Below are positions 48,111-59,662 of a stretch of 64,000 nt of DNA, piece after piece. Position 1 is the first letter of the stretch, and each line of letters begins with the position of its first letter. The notes beneath the pieces are model-generated. The model was not told the DNA's origin and searched no databases. It worked only from the letters and a program-made list of their open reading frames with translations. Position numbers and translations under genes: made by a program. Source of the DNA: Oreocharis arfaki (Eukaryota; Chordata; Aves; Passeriformes; Paramythiidae). Location: the NCBI GenBank assembly GCA_013398015.1, contig VZRR01012726.1:62001-126000 (forward strand). Direction: 5' to 3'.

Positions 48111-51100
48111 CCAGCTGCCAAGTCTTAGAGAGACAGTAATAGTTTTGGGCACAGGTAGATATGGAATACAATAACATACTGATTTGCCCAGGATAACGTT
48201 GTATGATCTGGTGCTCTAGGAGAAAGATGATCTGCAGTGAAAAGGAGTTACAGCCAGATTACTGTTCAGTAAGACCTCATTCCTCATATGTGCTCTTAGA
48301 TGACTTTTCTATTCACTAAGAAAATTGCTGCAGTTGGATGAGCCCTCAAAAATTGTCTTTGTCTCTTTTTTCACTGTCCAAAGAAGTGGACAATTTTAAA
48401 ACAAGTGGAACTCAGGAAGAATTTAATGCAGAACACTACTCTCCAAAACTGGGGATGCATCATTATGCACTATCAAGTGACTGCTTCCCACTCTTGTGCG
48501 CAGAATTCAACATTCATTCGTGTTTGAATTACATTTACATTGTCATTTTGAAGAGAAGGGATTTTGTAAGGGCGCTGAAATCACTGCACCTGCTCTTTCT
48601 TCCTTGAAGAAGCCAGAATGGTATAAGGAACATCAGTGTACACTAAGTTTAATCTGTGTTAAGATGTCCATCTTTCTCAGAGGAGAAGATAGATTGCTCT
48701 AATATGCAAGGTTTTGTAATAACAAAATGTCTCGCCTAAAATTGTAGCTTAGTTGGTAGATTAGGCAGAAAGAATTATTCCCATGTAGATTCTAACGTTG
48801 TATTTTAATAAATGTTTTAAATAAAGGGAGGGCTACTTCCCATGCAGTTTTGCTTTGTTCTAATGAAATATTTACCATGCTGTAATTGCAGTCCATCCCT
48901 CAGGCAGAAGAATACTGCCAGCTATGTAATAAATATTCTACTGTGCCTAAGCTAGGCCACTTGAAAAAGAAATTTCTCATAGTAGGTAAGAGTTGTTTGA
49001 TAATGGTTGGTTCTGAGATGACCACTAAGGACTTTGTTCGTTAAATGAATTTCAGAAACAGCAGGGGTGTAAGATTCTTCACACATCATCACATTTAGCT
49101 AATCATTTATACATTCAAAAAACTTTACTAACTATGCCTCACAGAGGAGAAACAAACCACATAAGTAAAATCACCAAGTTACCTCTCAATTGCAAAAGCA
49201 CTTCATAAAATCACCTCAAAAAATACAGGCAGCTCTTTTGAAAAAAGAAAAAACAGGAAAGCTAGAGAGGGCAATGTGCAGAACCAGATACTTCCCCACT
49301 GCCATAATTCTGCTGCTCAGCTTAAACCAGCTGAGACCCCACATCTTCCTTCAGTCAATGCCAGAGAATTTTTTTCCTTCCAAAACTATTCTAAAGGCAA
49401 AAAATCTAATTTAATCATAAAAAAAGGACACCAAAACAGGCCTGGATTTATTTCTACACTACACAAAGTCTGTGGTCGATGTCCAAGGATGAGGAGAGTG
49501 CACTCATCTTTGAGTCACATCCACAGGTCTTTCTTACCTCTCTGGCCACCCCTGCCCTTTCCCACTAGTGCTGATATGGGCCCAGCATCTTCAGGCTCAT
49601 GCCAATACTCAGTTTCAGCTTGTGAAAGCTAGCTGTAAGTATTCCTGTAAAACCAAATTACTTGGAATAGTGGAAGTTCATGTGATGCTGTAGAGAAGAC
49701 AGAAAATGTCACAGGAACTCCCATACTGCTTCTTATCTCTATTACTGTTCACAGCTTCTCTGTCAGGAAAAAAAAAAAAACAGGGTGGGGACAGGCAGGG
49801 AGAGAGAATGCAGCAGGAGAAAGAGTGAAGCTGTTCATTTTTCTCAGTTCCTTCTCTCACTCCTCGCCTTTCTTTTCTGGGCTTTGATCTAACGCTTCGA
49901 TCTGACGAATGGAAAAGAACAGAGGATTGCCAGGAGGTAGCAATAAATATGCAGCAGTACTTTTCTGCCTTTAGTTTTCACCTTCATTCATAGCAGAAAA
50001 ATTGCCTCAACATATTCTTCCTTACAGAATGGGGAGGAGGACACTTTATGCCAAACAGAGATGTATTTGTTTCCTGTTAAAAGAAAAGATCAGCCTCTTA
50101 CTTCTGTATTCAGAAGCGTGTATTTACAGAGTTGTTACATCGCCTACAACCAGACTTTAAATATTTATTGCTTGTGTGGCTGAAAAATAATGCAATCAGA
50201 TGACAGGCAATCCTCCACAGATTCTCCCTCTGACAATATTTCAAGCCATGGGGGAACATACACTACAGCTAGCTGGCGACTTACTCCACAAGCAGCTCTG
50301 CAGGGACAGATCCTGCTTGGATGCTGGGTTCTCCCACAACTAGGAGAGGAACACAAGCCTAAGGATCCCAGTGCTTCATATCTCACGAAAAGATCCACAG
50401 ACTCCCAAACCAAAACAGAGGGAAAGGATCATCAGAATAGTAATGTTCAGTTTTGAATACCCTTGATGCACCACACAGAGAATTACCCTGGGTAGGGCTT
50501 TTGGACTGCAGAGTCTGTACCAGCCAGCCGACAGCCTCCGTGTCTCCCCATATATCCACGGAGGAGACATCCTGACCAGCAGCGAGGACAAAAGTCACGA
50601 AGAATGTGAAACATTCATTTGGACAGACTAATCCTACAATTTGATGAGTATTTTCCTGTTCAGGAACAGCCACCAGTGTCTCTGCAATAGGGAGCAATAT
50701 CCCAGGAAACTGCAGCATATCTCAAAGGACCATCTAAGATTTGCAAACACCCTATGTGTCACCAGTGCTCAACATTCCCCTCCAGGACACCACTGATGAA
50801 TTCATCTGTACTAGAAGAACCACTGCTAAATCAGGCTTAGTCTTAAGGATCAATGAAACCTTTCCTCAAACACACACTCACTGTAGGGTGTGGGCTTCCT
50901 CCACAGTCAAGTATGATCTGGGAACTGTGAAATACCTTCTACCCATTCTGTTAAATTTAGGAAAGATGGAGTCAAATGCAAAATGCTCTTCAAAGGTTTC
51001 AGTTAAAAATATAAATGAAGTTTAGAACAAGGCTTCTAGATTTTAGTCATCTTTGTGGGAAATTGCAAAGCTTTAACTTTTCCCTCTTTATGGTGTTTCA

Positions 51101-53697
51101 CTAAACCTCAAACTTAGATCTATAAGGGTGTCCAGTCTCTACTTGATTGTCCACAGTGCATGCTGAATTGTACAAATATTATCTGAAGTGGAAGCTCTGA
51201 ACCACACTGTTAAACACAGGAAATTTATCTTTTTTTTTTTTCTAAAAAGATAAGAAGTATCTGCAGAAAAGTGCAGATGCATAAGTAACATCCTAATACG
51301 TATGACAAGTCAGGAATCTTTCCTGCTACTAAATTGATCATTTCTCTTGTGAGTATAGACAAGAGAAATTTATTTTAGTTTTGCAGTTTCCAATTTTTCT
51401 TGTCTGGGCCCTGCAGTTATGAACCTTCTGATTTACTTTCATGTAGAGTGAGAGGGATCTTTTCATGCAGCACTTGGGTTGCCAGAGGCTTGTTGCCTTA
51501 TTCTGGGAAAAGTGAAGTCATTACCTGTGATTACAGATACTCTGTAAACACAAAGAGATGAGATGAAAACACACCGTTCTTCTCACACATGGGTGGAGAT
51601 GGACCAGCTGAAGTTGGTACAAATAGTATTAATAACTCTGTCAGCACTGATGCAGAATCCACAAATCACATCCCTAGTTGTAAGTATAGAGATACTGAAT
51701 GACAGAATTGCTCCTTGCCTCTCCTGCCCTAATACAGGACAGAAAAAATACATTTTCCAATGCATTTTCACTCTTAGAAAATATGCAAGAATGCAGAAGT
51801 GTTATTTATGGCTTTCAAAAGGCTAGAACAGGCAAAATGTTGGCAAGGATTTTGCACAGAAAGGGTCAAATCCATGTTATGAGGTAGCCATAAAGAATGG
51901 AAACAAAAGCATCATGCCTTTCTTTAAAGGCGCAATATCAAAATGTAATTTCCAAATACTTCAAATGAAGAAACTATGTAAGAAAATTTGTGTGCTTCAA
52001 AGCACATGGGCTAAACACACCCAAAAATTAAAAACACTCAAGTGGATGGCAAAATTTCGCATCTCTTATAAATGAAAGGCCAAACTAGCCAGCAAAAAAT
52101 GGTTGAAAAAAGCAATACAAACCTTGAAATAATGCCAGTGAGATGGTAGAGAGAGAGAACAAGGGGGGGTGGCCAGCAGTGAGCATCCTGTGCTCGGAAG
52201 ACATGCTGGGAAAATGCCAGAAACAAGTATCAGACAGGATTCTTATTCTGCTTAAACTAGCTTCATTCCTTGAGAGACTCTACTGTGCTGAAAAGGGTTA
52301 TTCCTGTTTTATTCCTGAGCACTTTTTGTGCCTCTGACAGAAAGCTGGTACTCCTTAATTTGCCCAGTTTCGTCAGATGTTGTACTGGTTTTAATGGCAC
52401 TGGTTTGAGCTATATTATCTAGGTGAGATAAGGGTTTCACAGCCTTGTCCAGAGATACCCTCACGCCTTTGCTTCAGTGGTGTCCCAGCCTGGGCAGAGC
52501 AGAACCCCTCCCATTTGCTACCCACCACGTGTCCAGAGGGCAGCTGTCACAGGGGACTCTTATGGCACACGGTTATTTAAATAAGGAAAAGCCAAAGAAT
52601 TAAAAGAAGCACTGACATTTACTGCAGAAAGATTTCCTCTTTCCTTCGTATCCTGGGCTGTATTACACAGGAGAACCATGGGCTGCTTTCACCTTGCATG
52701 AGCAAATCAAATCTTCAGGGAACAGCTTTAACAGCTTACTTCTCCAGAAAAATCAGAGCCCTTTTCTCATGGGTTACGGGATAAAAAAACCCTATAAAAT
52801 CCACAAATGTCCAATGTCCTAAGCTACAGCCTTTCTCCTGATGTCAAGGGTAAATCTATTGTCTTTTCCTTCTCTTTGAAAAAACCACTTTTCTTTCTTC
52901 CTAGCCTAAACCTTTGCCTCAGATTTATCCCTGTGGAGATGAAGGAACAGGGAGGAGCAGCCACACCTCCAGCTACCGCATCACACTCGCAGCTCTCCTC
53001 CTCTGAGACCCCTTCCCCGTGCTTGCACTTGGTAGAAGCTGGCTCTATACATCTTGTTTTCCCAAGCACTCCCTGTCACCTCAGCTTTGGGGCTTCAGCA
53101 GCATCTCAGCCCTGCCCCAAATGTGTCTGCCCTTCCTCAGGCTGCCCTGCAGGGCACGGTGCTCATGTGGCAGGTCTCTGTCCCTCTGCAGCCAGGGGTG
53201 GGCCAGGGCCAGCACAGCTGGTCCCAAAGCTGAAGCATCTCTGGCTCTGCCCTGACCATGAGCTTTGGCCTCAGACACAGGTGTAGGACAGAGCTGTACA
53301 ACAGAACATATAATTTTCATCACAGAATACCTTCAGGCTGTTTTCTCCAGCTCGGACCGCTTTTGGGGGCAGCCACATCCGCTGCAGTGTTCTTCAGGGA
53401 CTTCCCACTGCCAAAGCAGTCATTGACAGTGTAACAGCGTGTCGATATACCCAGCAAGGAGAATGACAAACAAATGTAGTCCCCAATGAAAAACAAAGAA
53501 AAATTAATTGAACATGTGTATAAAAATAATTACATGCTACGTAAAGACACATGCAAACTGACATTCCACAGATGACTCGTACTTCCCTGCTTTTTTTCCA
53601 GTGTTTCCTTGAAGCCTGCTCTTAGTCATCTTGAGGAGCATGTGTTTGCTCACAGAATCATGCTGCCTTCATTTAGGGCACTCCTCCGATCCCAAAT
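48111..53697. other. Intergenic stretch; no gene recognised
   Basis: AT-rich with poly-A or poly-T runs near 49768 and 51231. Moderately GC-rich at 52900-53290, where a 159-codon plus-strand frame shows no domain. No repeat family recognised by eye. Confidence 0.4.
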
Positions 53698-53994
53698 CCT
53701 CCTCACCACCAGCATGGCCACATCTGCTGTAACGGAGCACATAAGATCTCAAGACCAACCACAGATCTGCCTGTGTCTTCTAGGGCTTTTCCAATCCCCT
53801 GAAACAAAAAAAAAAGCTCAAAACTCATACAGAATCACAAACAAGCAGATTTTTAGGACATCAGCTTCTTTACGGACTGCTGTAGAGGTTCAGTTAGATT
53901 CGCTGTGAGCTTGTGAGAATGAAATCAGCTTGACCACCACCATCACTAGTTCTGGAAGACTAGCACTGCAGGAAGAATGGGATTGCACCAGACA
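53698..53994 (+). repeat. Duplicated segment A, copy 1 (left of gap)
   Basis: 297 bases running into the gap. The same sequence appears at 54971-55267 right of the gap, with one difference seen (G at 53909, C in copy 2). Even the 10-A run is equal. Near-identity with one copy on each side of a gap is typical of unmerged overlapping contig ends. Confidence 0.97.
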
Positions 53995-54970
53995 NNNNNN
54001 NNNNNNNNNNNNNNNNNNNNNNNNNNNNNNNNNNNNNNNNNNNNNNNNNNNNNNNNNNNNNNNNNNNNNNNNNNNNNNNNNNNNNNNNNNNNNNNNNNNN
54101 NNNNNNNNNNNNNNNNNNNNNNNNNNNNNNNNNNNNNNNNNNNNNNNNNNNNNNNNNNNNNNNNNNNNNNNNNNNNNNNNNNNNNNNNNNNNNNNNNNNN
54201 NNNNNNNNNNNNNNNNNNNNNNNNNNNNNNNNNNNNNNNNNNNNNNNNNNNNNNNNNNNNNNNNNNNNNNNNNNNNNNNNNNNNNNNNNNNNNNNNNNNN
54301 NNNNNNNNNNNNNNNNNNNNNNNNNNNNNNNNNNNNNNNNNNNNNNNNNNNNNNNNNNNNNNNNNNNNNNNNNNNNNNNNNNNNNNNNNNNNNNNNNNNN
54401 NNNNNNNNNNNNNNNNNNNNNNNNNNNNNNNNNNNNNNNNNNNNNNNNNNNNNNNNNNNNNNNNNNNNNNNNNNNNNNNNNNNNNNNNNNNNNNNNNNNN
54501 NNNNNNNNNNNNNNNNNNNNNNNNNNNNNNNNNNNNNNNNNNNNNNNNNNNNNNNNNNNNNNNNNNNNNNNNNNNNNNNNNNNNNNNNNNNNNNNNNNNN
54601 NNNNNNNNNNNNNNNNNNNNNNNNNNNNNNNNNNNNNNNNNNNNNNNNNNNNNNNNNNNNNNNNNNNNNNNNNNNNNNNNNNNNNNNNNNNNNNNNNNNN
54701 NNNNNNNNNNNNNNNNNNNNNNNNNNNNNNNNNNNNNNNNNNNNNNNNNNNNNNNNNNNNNNNNNNNNNNNNNNNNNNNNNNNNNNNNNNNNNNNNNNNN
54801 NNNNNNNNNNNNNNNNNNNNNNNNNNNNNNNNNNNNNNNNNNNNNNNNNNNNNNNNNNNNNNNNNNNNNNNNNNNNNNNNNNNNNNNNNNNNNNNNNNNN
54901 NNNNNNNNNNNNNNNNNNNNNNNNNNNNNNNNNNNNNNNNNNNNNNNNNNNNNNNNNNNNNNNNNNNNNN
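53995..54970. other. Assembly gap (976 N)
   Basis: Run of N between the two copies of segment A. The true gap is probably absent or different in size, because the flanks overlap by 297 bases. Open frames of 340-380 codons across it are artefacts. Confidence 0.98.
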
Positions 54971-55267
54971 CCTCCTCACCACCAGCATGGCCACATCTGC
55001 TGTAACGGAGCACATAAGATCTCAAGACCAACCACAGATCTGCCTGTGTCTTCTAGGGCTTTTCCAATCCCCTGAAACAAAAAAAAAAGCTCAAAACTCA
55101 TACAGAATCACAAACAAGCAGATTTTTAGGACATCAGCTTCTTTACGGACTGCTGTAGAGGTTCAGTTAGATTCGCTGTGACCTTGTGAGAATGAAATCA
55201 GCTTGACCACCACCATCACTAGTTCTGGAAGACTAGCACTGCAGGAAGAATGGGATTGCACCAGACA
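54971..55267 (+). repeat. Duplicated segment A, copy 2 (right of gap)
   Basis: Begins exactly at the gap edge and repeats 53698-53994. Its last eight bases (55260-55267) are also the first bases of segment B, so copy 2 runs straight into B copy 1. Confidence 0.97.
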
Positions 55268-56507
55268 ATAAGCCAAAGTGGCTTCTTTTATCTAAGCAGG
55301 TTTATCAAAACCCTCAGAGGCCTCATTATAAGAGACTCTGACATCTCCAGCCCTCAGTTCTTTCTCTATTAAGCAAAATGTGTAAGGAAGGAATTTTAGA
55401 CCATCCTTGCAATGCAGCACTGATTGCAGCACTCAGTCACAGATTCCTGTATACTGATCTTCCTTTAGGGCTCAAAGTGTTTCACCACAGGCTCTGATGG
55501 TTGCACTTCAGTCCAAGAAGTTCTGGTAGCTTTCACCACCCTGCAGAGTCCTCTCTGTAGCTGCCCTGATACTGGGTCTCACTCAGTCAGAAAATCTCTT
55601 CTGAGGGGTAGCTGTATTATCACTGCATGATGGGGTTGTATTTCTAGCAAGCTTTAAATGAGGGAAGGACCAGAGCTGGTGGAAAGGGCAAAGCATGCCA
55701 GGTATACAATAGGAACACTCCACAGATGTTCTGGCTGTGGGAAATGATGATGCTTATCATAGCTGGTGACACTGGTGGTTGAAATGGGGTCAAAAGATAA
55801 AATAGAGCCTTGGGCAAGGAAGAGGTTCTCAATTTAAATCTAAGGCACATAAAGCAGAGAGAGTAGCCATCTAAGCAAGACTGTTTAGCTGTGATGTTTT
55901 GTAAGGAAAGGATATGGCTGATGTCATGAGCCAGGAAAAAAGAAGGGAGTTGCAAAAAGGAGAAAAGGGACTGAGAGGGAAACGAATGAGTGCTCTGGGA
56001 CATTTTTTCCTTTCCATTTCAGGGAAATACTTCTTTCAAGCAGTAATAACCTCCCTAAAAAGCAAAATGGACTGAGTGTTTCAGCACGGCTGCAGGATAC
56101 TGCCCTGCTCCAGTGAAGCACTTAAGCACATACTTACTTTCAACCTTATGGGCAGCCCAGAAAGCCGACAGGACCACGCACTTTCTTGGAGAGAATTATG
56201 AATATAAATGCTCTGCTGGATTCAGACCTGGGAGCTAGAGTCTGCCTTCAGCTCCAGTCATGTAGCTTCAATAAAGGCTGGACTGACAGCTGCGAAACAC
56301 CACCCTGTGTGTACGTGAATGTTATGAAGAAGATCTTACCAGAGGAAAAACACCAAATTGAACTAATATATTTAACTTTTACATAATAAAGTTATAAATT
56401 TCAAGGCAGTTTTCAAGGAGCCTTTGGATATATGCTGTATATCCTCTTTCTACCAGTCCTCAGGAAATCATGGCTTCTAAAAAGTACTTATTTCTTACAG
56501 GATTCTA
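55260..56507 (+). repeat. Duplicated segment B, copy 1
   Basis: 1248 bases repeated at 56509-57756 with a single N between. Seven mismatches seen, all within 55630-55760 (at 55630, 55670, 55719, 55726, 55755, 55757, 55760); the rest looks identical by eye. No gene recognised inside. A GGTAAGATC donor-like site on the minus strand near 56340 is not supported by any reading frame that I recognise. Confidence 0.96.
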
Positions 56508-56508
56508 N
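56508..56508. other. Single-N join
   Basis: One N exactly at the junction between the two copies of segment B, in a position where copy 1 reads into sequence identical to copy 2's continuation (GATTCTA / GATTCTATACA). It marks a forced contig join. Confidence 0.97.
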
Positions 56509-57756
56509 ACCAGACAATAAGCCAAAGTGGCTTCTTTTATCTAAGCAGGTTTATCAAAACCCTCAGAGGCCTCATTATAAGAGACTCTGACATCTCCAGC
56601 CCTCAGTTCTTTCTCTATTAAGCAAAATGTGTAAGGAAGGAATTTTAGACCATCCTTGCAATGCAGCACTGATTGCAGCACTCAGTCACAGATTCCTGTA
56701 TACTGATCTTCCTTTAGGGCTCAAAGTGTTTCACCACAGGCTCTGATGGTTGCACTTCAGTCCAAGAAGTTCTGGTAGCTTTCACCACCCTGCAGAGTCC
56801 TCTCTGTAGCTGCCCTGATACTGGGTCTCACTCAGTCAGAAAATCTCTTCTGAGGGGTAGCTGTATTATCACTGCATGGTGGGGTTGTATTTCTAGCAAG
56901 CTTTAAATGAGGGAAGGAGCAGAGCTGGTGGAAAGGGCAAAGCATGCCAGGTATACAATAGGAACACCCCACAGCTGTTCTGGCTGTGGGAAATGATGAT
57001 GCTCAGCACAGCTGGTGACACTGGTGGTTGAAATGGGGTCAAAAGATAAAATAGAGCCTTGGGCAAGGAAGAGGTTCTCAATTTAAATCTAAGGCACATA
57101 AAGCAGAGAGAGTAGCCATCTAAGCAAGACTGTTTAGCTGTGATGTTTTGTAAGGAAAGGATATGGCTGATGTCATGAGCCAGGAAAAAAGAAGGGAGTT
57201 GCAAAAAGGAGAAAAGGGACTGAGAGGGAAACGAATGAGTGCTCTGGGACATTTTTTCCTTTCCATTTCAGGGAAATACTTCTTTCAAGCAGTAATAACC
57301 TCCCTAAAAAGCAAAATGGACTGAGTGTTTCAGCACGGCTGCAGGATACTGCCCTGCTCCAGTGAAGCACTTAAGCACATACTTACTTTCAACCTTATGG
57401 GCAGCCCAGAAAGCCGACAGGACCACGCACTTTCTTGGAGAGAATTATGAATATAAATGCTCTGCTGGATTCAGACCTGGGAGCTAGAGTCTGCCTTCAG
57501 CTCCAGTCATGTAGCTTCAATAAAGGCTGGACTGACAGCTGCGAAACACCACCCTGTGTGTACGTGAATGTTATGAAGAAGATCTTACCAGAGGAAAAAC
57601 ACCAAATTGAACTAATATATTTAACTTTTACATAATAAAGTTATAAATTTCAAGGCAGTTTTCAAGGAGCCTTTGGATATATGCTGTATATCCTCTTTCT
57701 ACCAGTCCTCAGGAAATCATGGCTTCTAAAAAGTACTTATTTCTTACAGGATTCTA
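56509..57756 (+). repeat. Duplicated segment B, copy 2
   Basis: Repeats 55260-56507. It continues into unique sequence at 57757, so this copy carries the true right flank while copy 1 ends at the N. Confidence 0.96.
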
Positions 57757-58424
57757 TACATTCTGGTCTGTGGAGCTTGAATTGATTGATACAAGCAGAT
57801 ATGTTTTATTTTTACAACTGGGTTGTTTAATTTCTTTTCTTAAAATTACTTCTCAGCAATGGCATACCAACAATGTTATCATTCAGGACCTGATGACTAA
57901 AAACACACACAGAAGGAGGAAACCATCTGGTTGAAAGGAAGATTATCCATCCTCTGTACAGGGGACAAGACTATAAATAAAAAATTACTGATCTAAAAGG
58001 GTACTGGAAAGTACCACTCAGATTCTGTTTTACTGTTAAGCCACATTTCAGTACATCCTTCTGGAAACCAAGCATGGGCTGATGGAGGAAGACTCTGCAT
58101 GCCTATTGATTTCTTTATTTAGTTTCCAGGCAGTGGAATTGCAGCACAAGGATCACTGTTTTCAGACCTTTTACTTTATTCTGCAAAATGACAAAAAGTT
58201 ATACAAAATTTTTGAACTTATTTGACAATTGCAGAGAGGTCTCAGAACTAAAAGTGGGTTTCAGCTGGTATTAATTACGATATTTTTGTAACATGCGACT
58301 TTTATACTCTTCAGGTTTCATGGCATCAAAAGAATCCTACTTTTGCCACTAATTTTGTGAGGACCCTTTATTTTCAGACAAGCAACAATGTTTGAATCAA
58401 TTCAAATTACTAAACTCTACGAAT
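57757..58424. other. Intergenic stretch; nothing recognised
   Basis: AT-rich unique sequence between the duplicated block and a CR1 copy. No exon supported. Confidence 0.4.
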
Positions 58425-58840
58425 GAAGGTCAAAGAAGGTGTCATCCCCCTGATAAGCAATGCTGGAAAACTGGTAATGGATGAGGAGAAGGCTGAGGTA
58501 CTCAGCAACTTTTTTCCCTCAGTCTTCAGTGGCAACCTCTCTTCCCACACCTCTCAAGTGGATGGACAGCAAGATGGGGACTGAGGAGCTAAGTGCCTCC
58601 ACTGAAAACTGAAAAGGGGCGAGTTTTAGATCATATAGGAAGGAATTATTTTCTGTGAGAGTGGTGAAGTACTGGGACAGGCTGCCCAGAGAAGCTGTGG
58701 ATGTTCCATCCCTGGAAGTGTTCAAGGGCAGGTTGGATGGGGCTCTGAGCAACCTGGTCTAGTGAAAGGTGTCCCTGCCCATGGCAGGGGGGCTGGAATG
58801 AAATGATCTTACAACCCAAACCATTCTATGATCTTATTCT
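58425..58840 (+). mobile_element. CR1 LINE with internal deletion
   Basis: The left part (to about 58590) encodes KAEVLSNFFPSVFSGNLSSH, the linker between endonuclease and reverse transcriptase in CR1 ORF2. The right part (from about 58625) is CR1 3' UTR: GGTGAAGTACTGGGACAGGC, TTCAAGGGCAGGTTGGATGG, and a TTCTATGATCTTA end. The reverse-transcriptase core that should lie between is missing, so about 1.5 kb was lost internally, or two copies were joined. Dead element. Confidence 0.88.
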
Positions 58841-59144
58841 GATTGTTAGTTTTGTGTCTCATTTAGTGCCTGAGATGATGGGAATACCCCAGCAATTCCA
58901 TGAAGGGTTTGTGAGCACTCCAGGCACTGTGGCTGAAACATGCCACTACTGTAATTCTTACAACACCATGTCATGCAAGTGCTCACAAGCCAAAAAAGAC
59001 TCATGTAAGTGACTCCTAAAAGCTGAGCTTCACTTAAAAATTATCCTTAAACAATCTGAGAATTTTAACCAGAGTCAAATTTTAGGGAAGAAGAGTATCA
59101 GCCGGATACCCAGGCCTTCATCTGCGGTCCTCCCACCCACGCTA
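58841..59144. other. Short spacer between two CR1 copies
   Basis: About 300 bases with no recognised feature. Confidence 0.45.
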
Positions 59145-59662
59145 TCACTTAGAGGTGGCAGCAGTCTGAGGAATACAGATGCAGAAAAGTGCTGCCTTTT
59201 CAAACTCTACCAAGAAGTGAGGCAGCTCCTGTGAGGACTGGATAAGGACTTTGGGATTGTCTAGTTTGCAGAAAAGGAAGTTGAGGATCACATTGCTCTC
59301 TGCATCTTCCTGAGGAGGGAAAGAAGAGAGGAAGGTACTGAACATTTCTCTCTGAGATCCAGTGATATAAGGCCTGGGAATGGTGTCCAAAGCTGAATCA
59401 AGGGAGGTCCAGAGATGGCAAGGAAACATTTCTTTACCAAGAGGGTGGTCTGGAATAGGTCTGCAACAGGCTTCCTAGAGAGGTGGTTGATGTCCCAAAC
59501 ATGTCAGTATTTAAGAGGCATTTGGACAGTGTCCTTAGTAATGTGCTCTAGCTTTTGGACAGTCCAGATGGTTGTTATAGGTCCCTTCCAACTAAAGTCA
59601 TTCTATTCTATTCTATTCTATTCTATTCTATTCTATTCTATTCTATTCTATTCTATTCTATA
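59145..59662 (+). mobile_element. CR1 LINE 3' end with microsatellite tail
   Basis: CR1 3' terminal region of a different subfamily from its neighbours. Markers: GTCTAGTTTGCAGAAAAGGA, TCTGAGATCCAGTGATA, CTTCCTAGAGAGGTGGTTGA, AAGAGGCATTTGGACAGTGT, and GGTCCCTTCCAACTAAAGTC directly before an ATTCT array. About 520 bases, 5'-truncated. Confidence 0.87.
59601..59660 (+). repeat. (TTCTA)12 microsatellite
   Basis: Twelve perfect pentamers, without interruption, immediately after the CR1 3' UTR. Since CR1 tails are built from ATTCTATG-type octamers or related short units, the array most likely grew from the element's own tail. Confidence 0.98.

Noticed and set aside
52807..53286. 159-codon frame, proline/serine-rich
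   Set aside because: Locally GC-rich sequence; no domain, no supporting signals.
53930..55075. Open frames of 340-380 codons
   Set aside because: Almost entirely translated N from the assembly gap.
55644..57252. Two identical 119-codon minus frames suggesting a duplicated gene
   Set aside because: They are the same chance frame seen in both copies of the duplicated segment B; no domain or start context.
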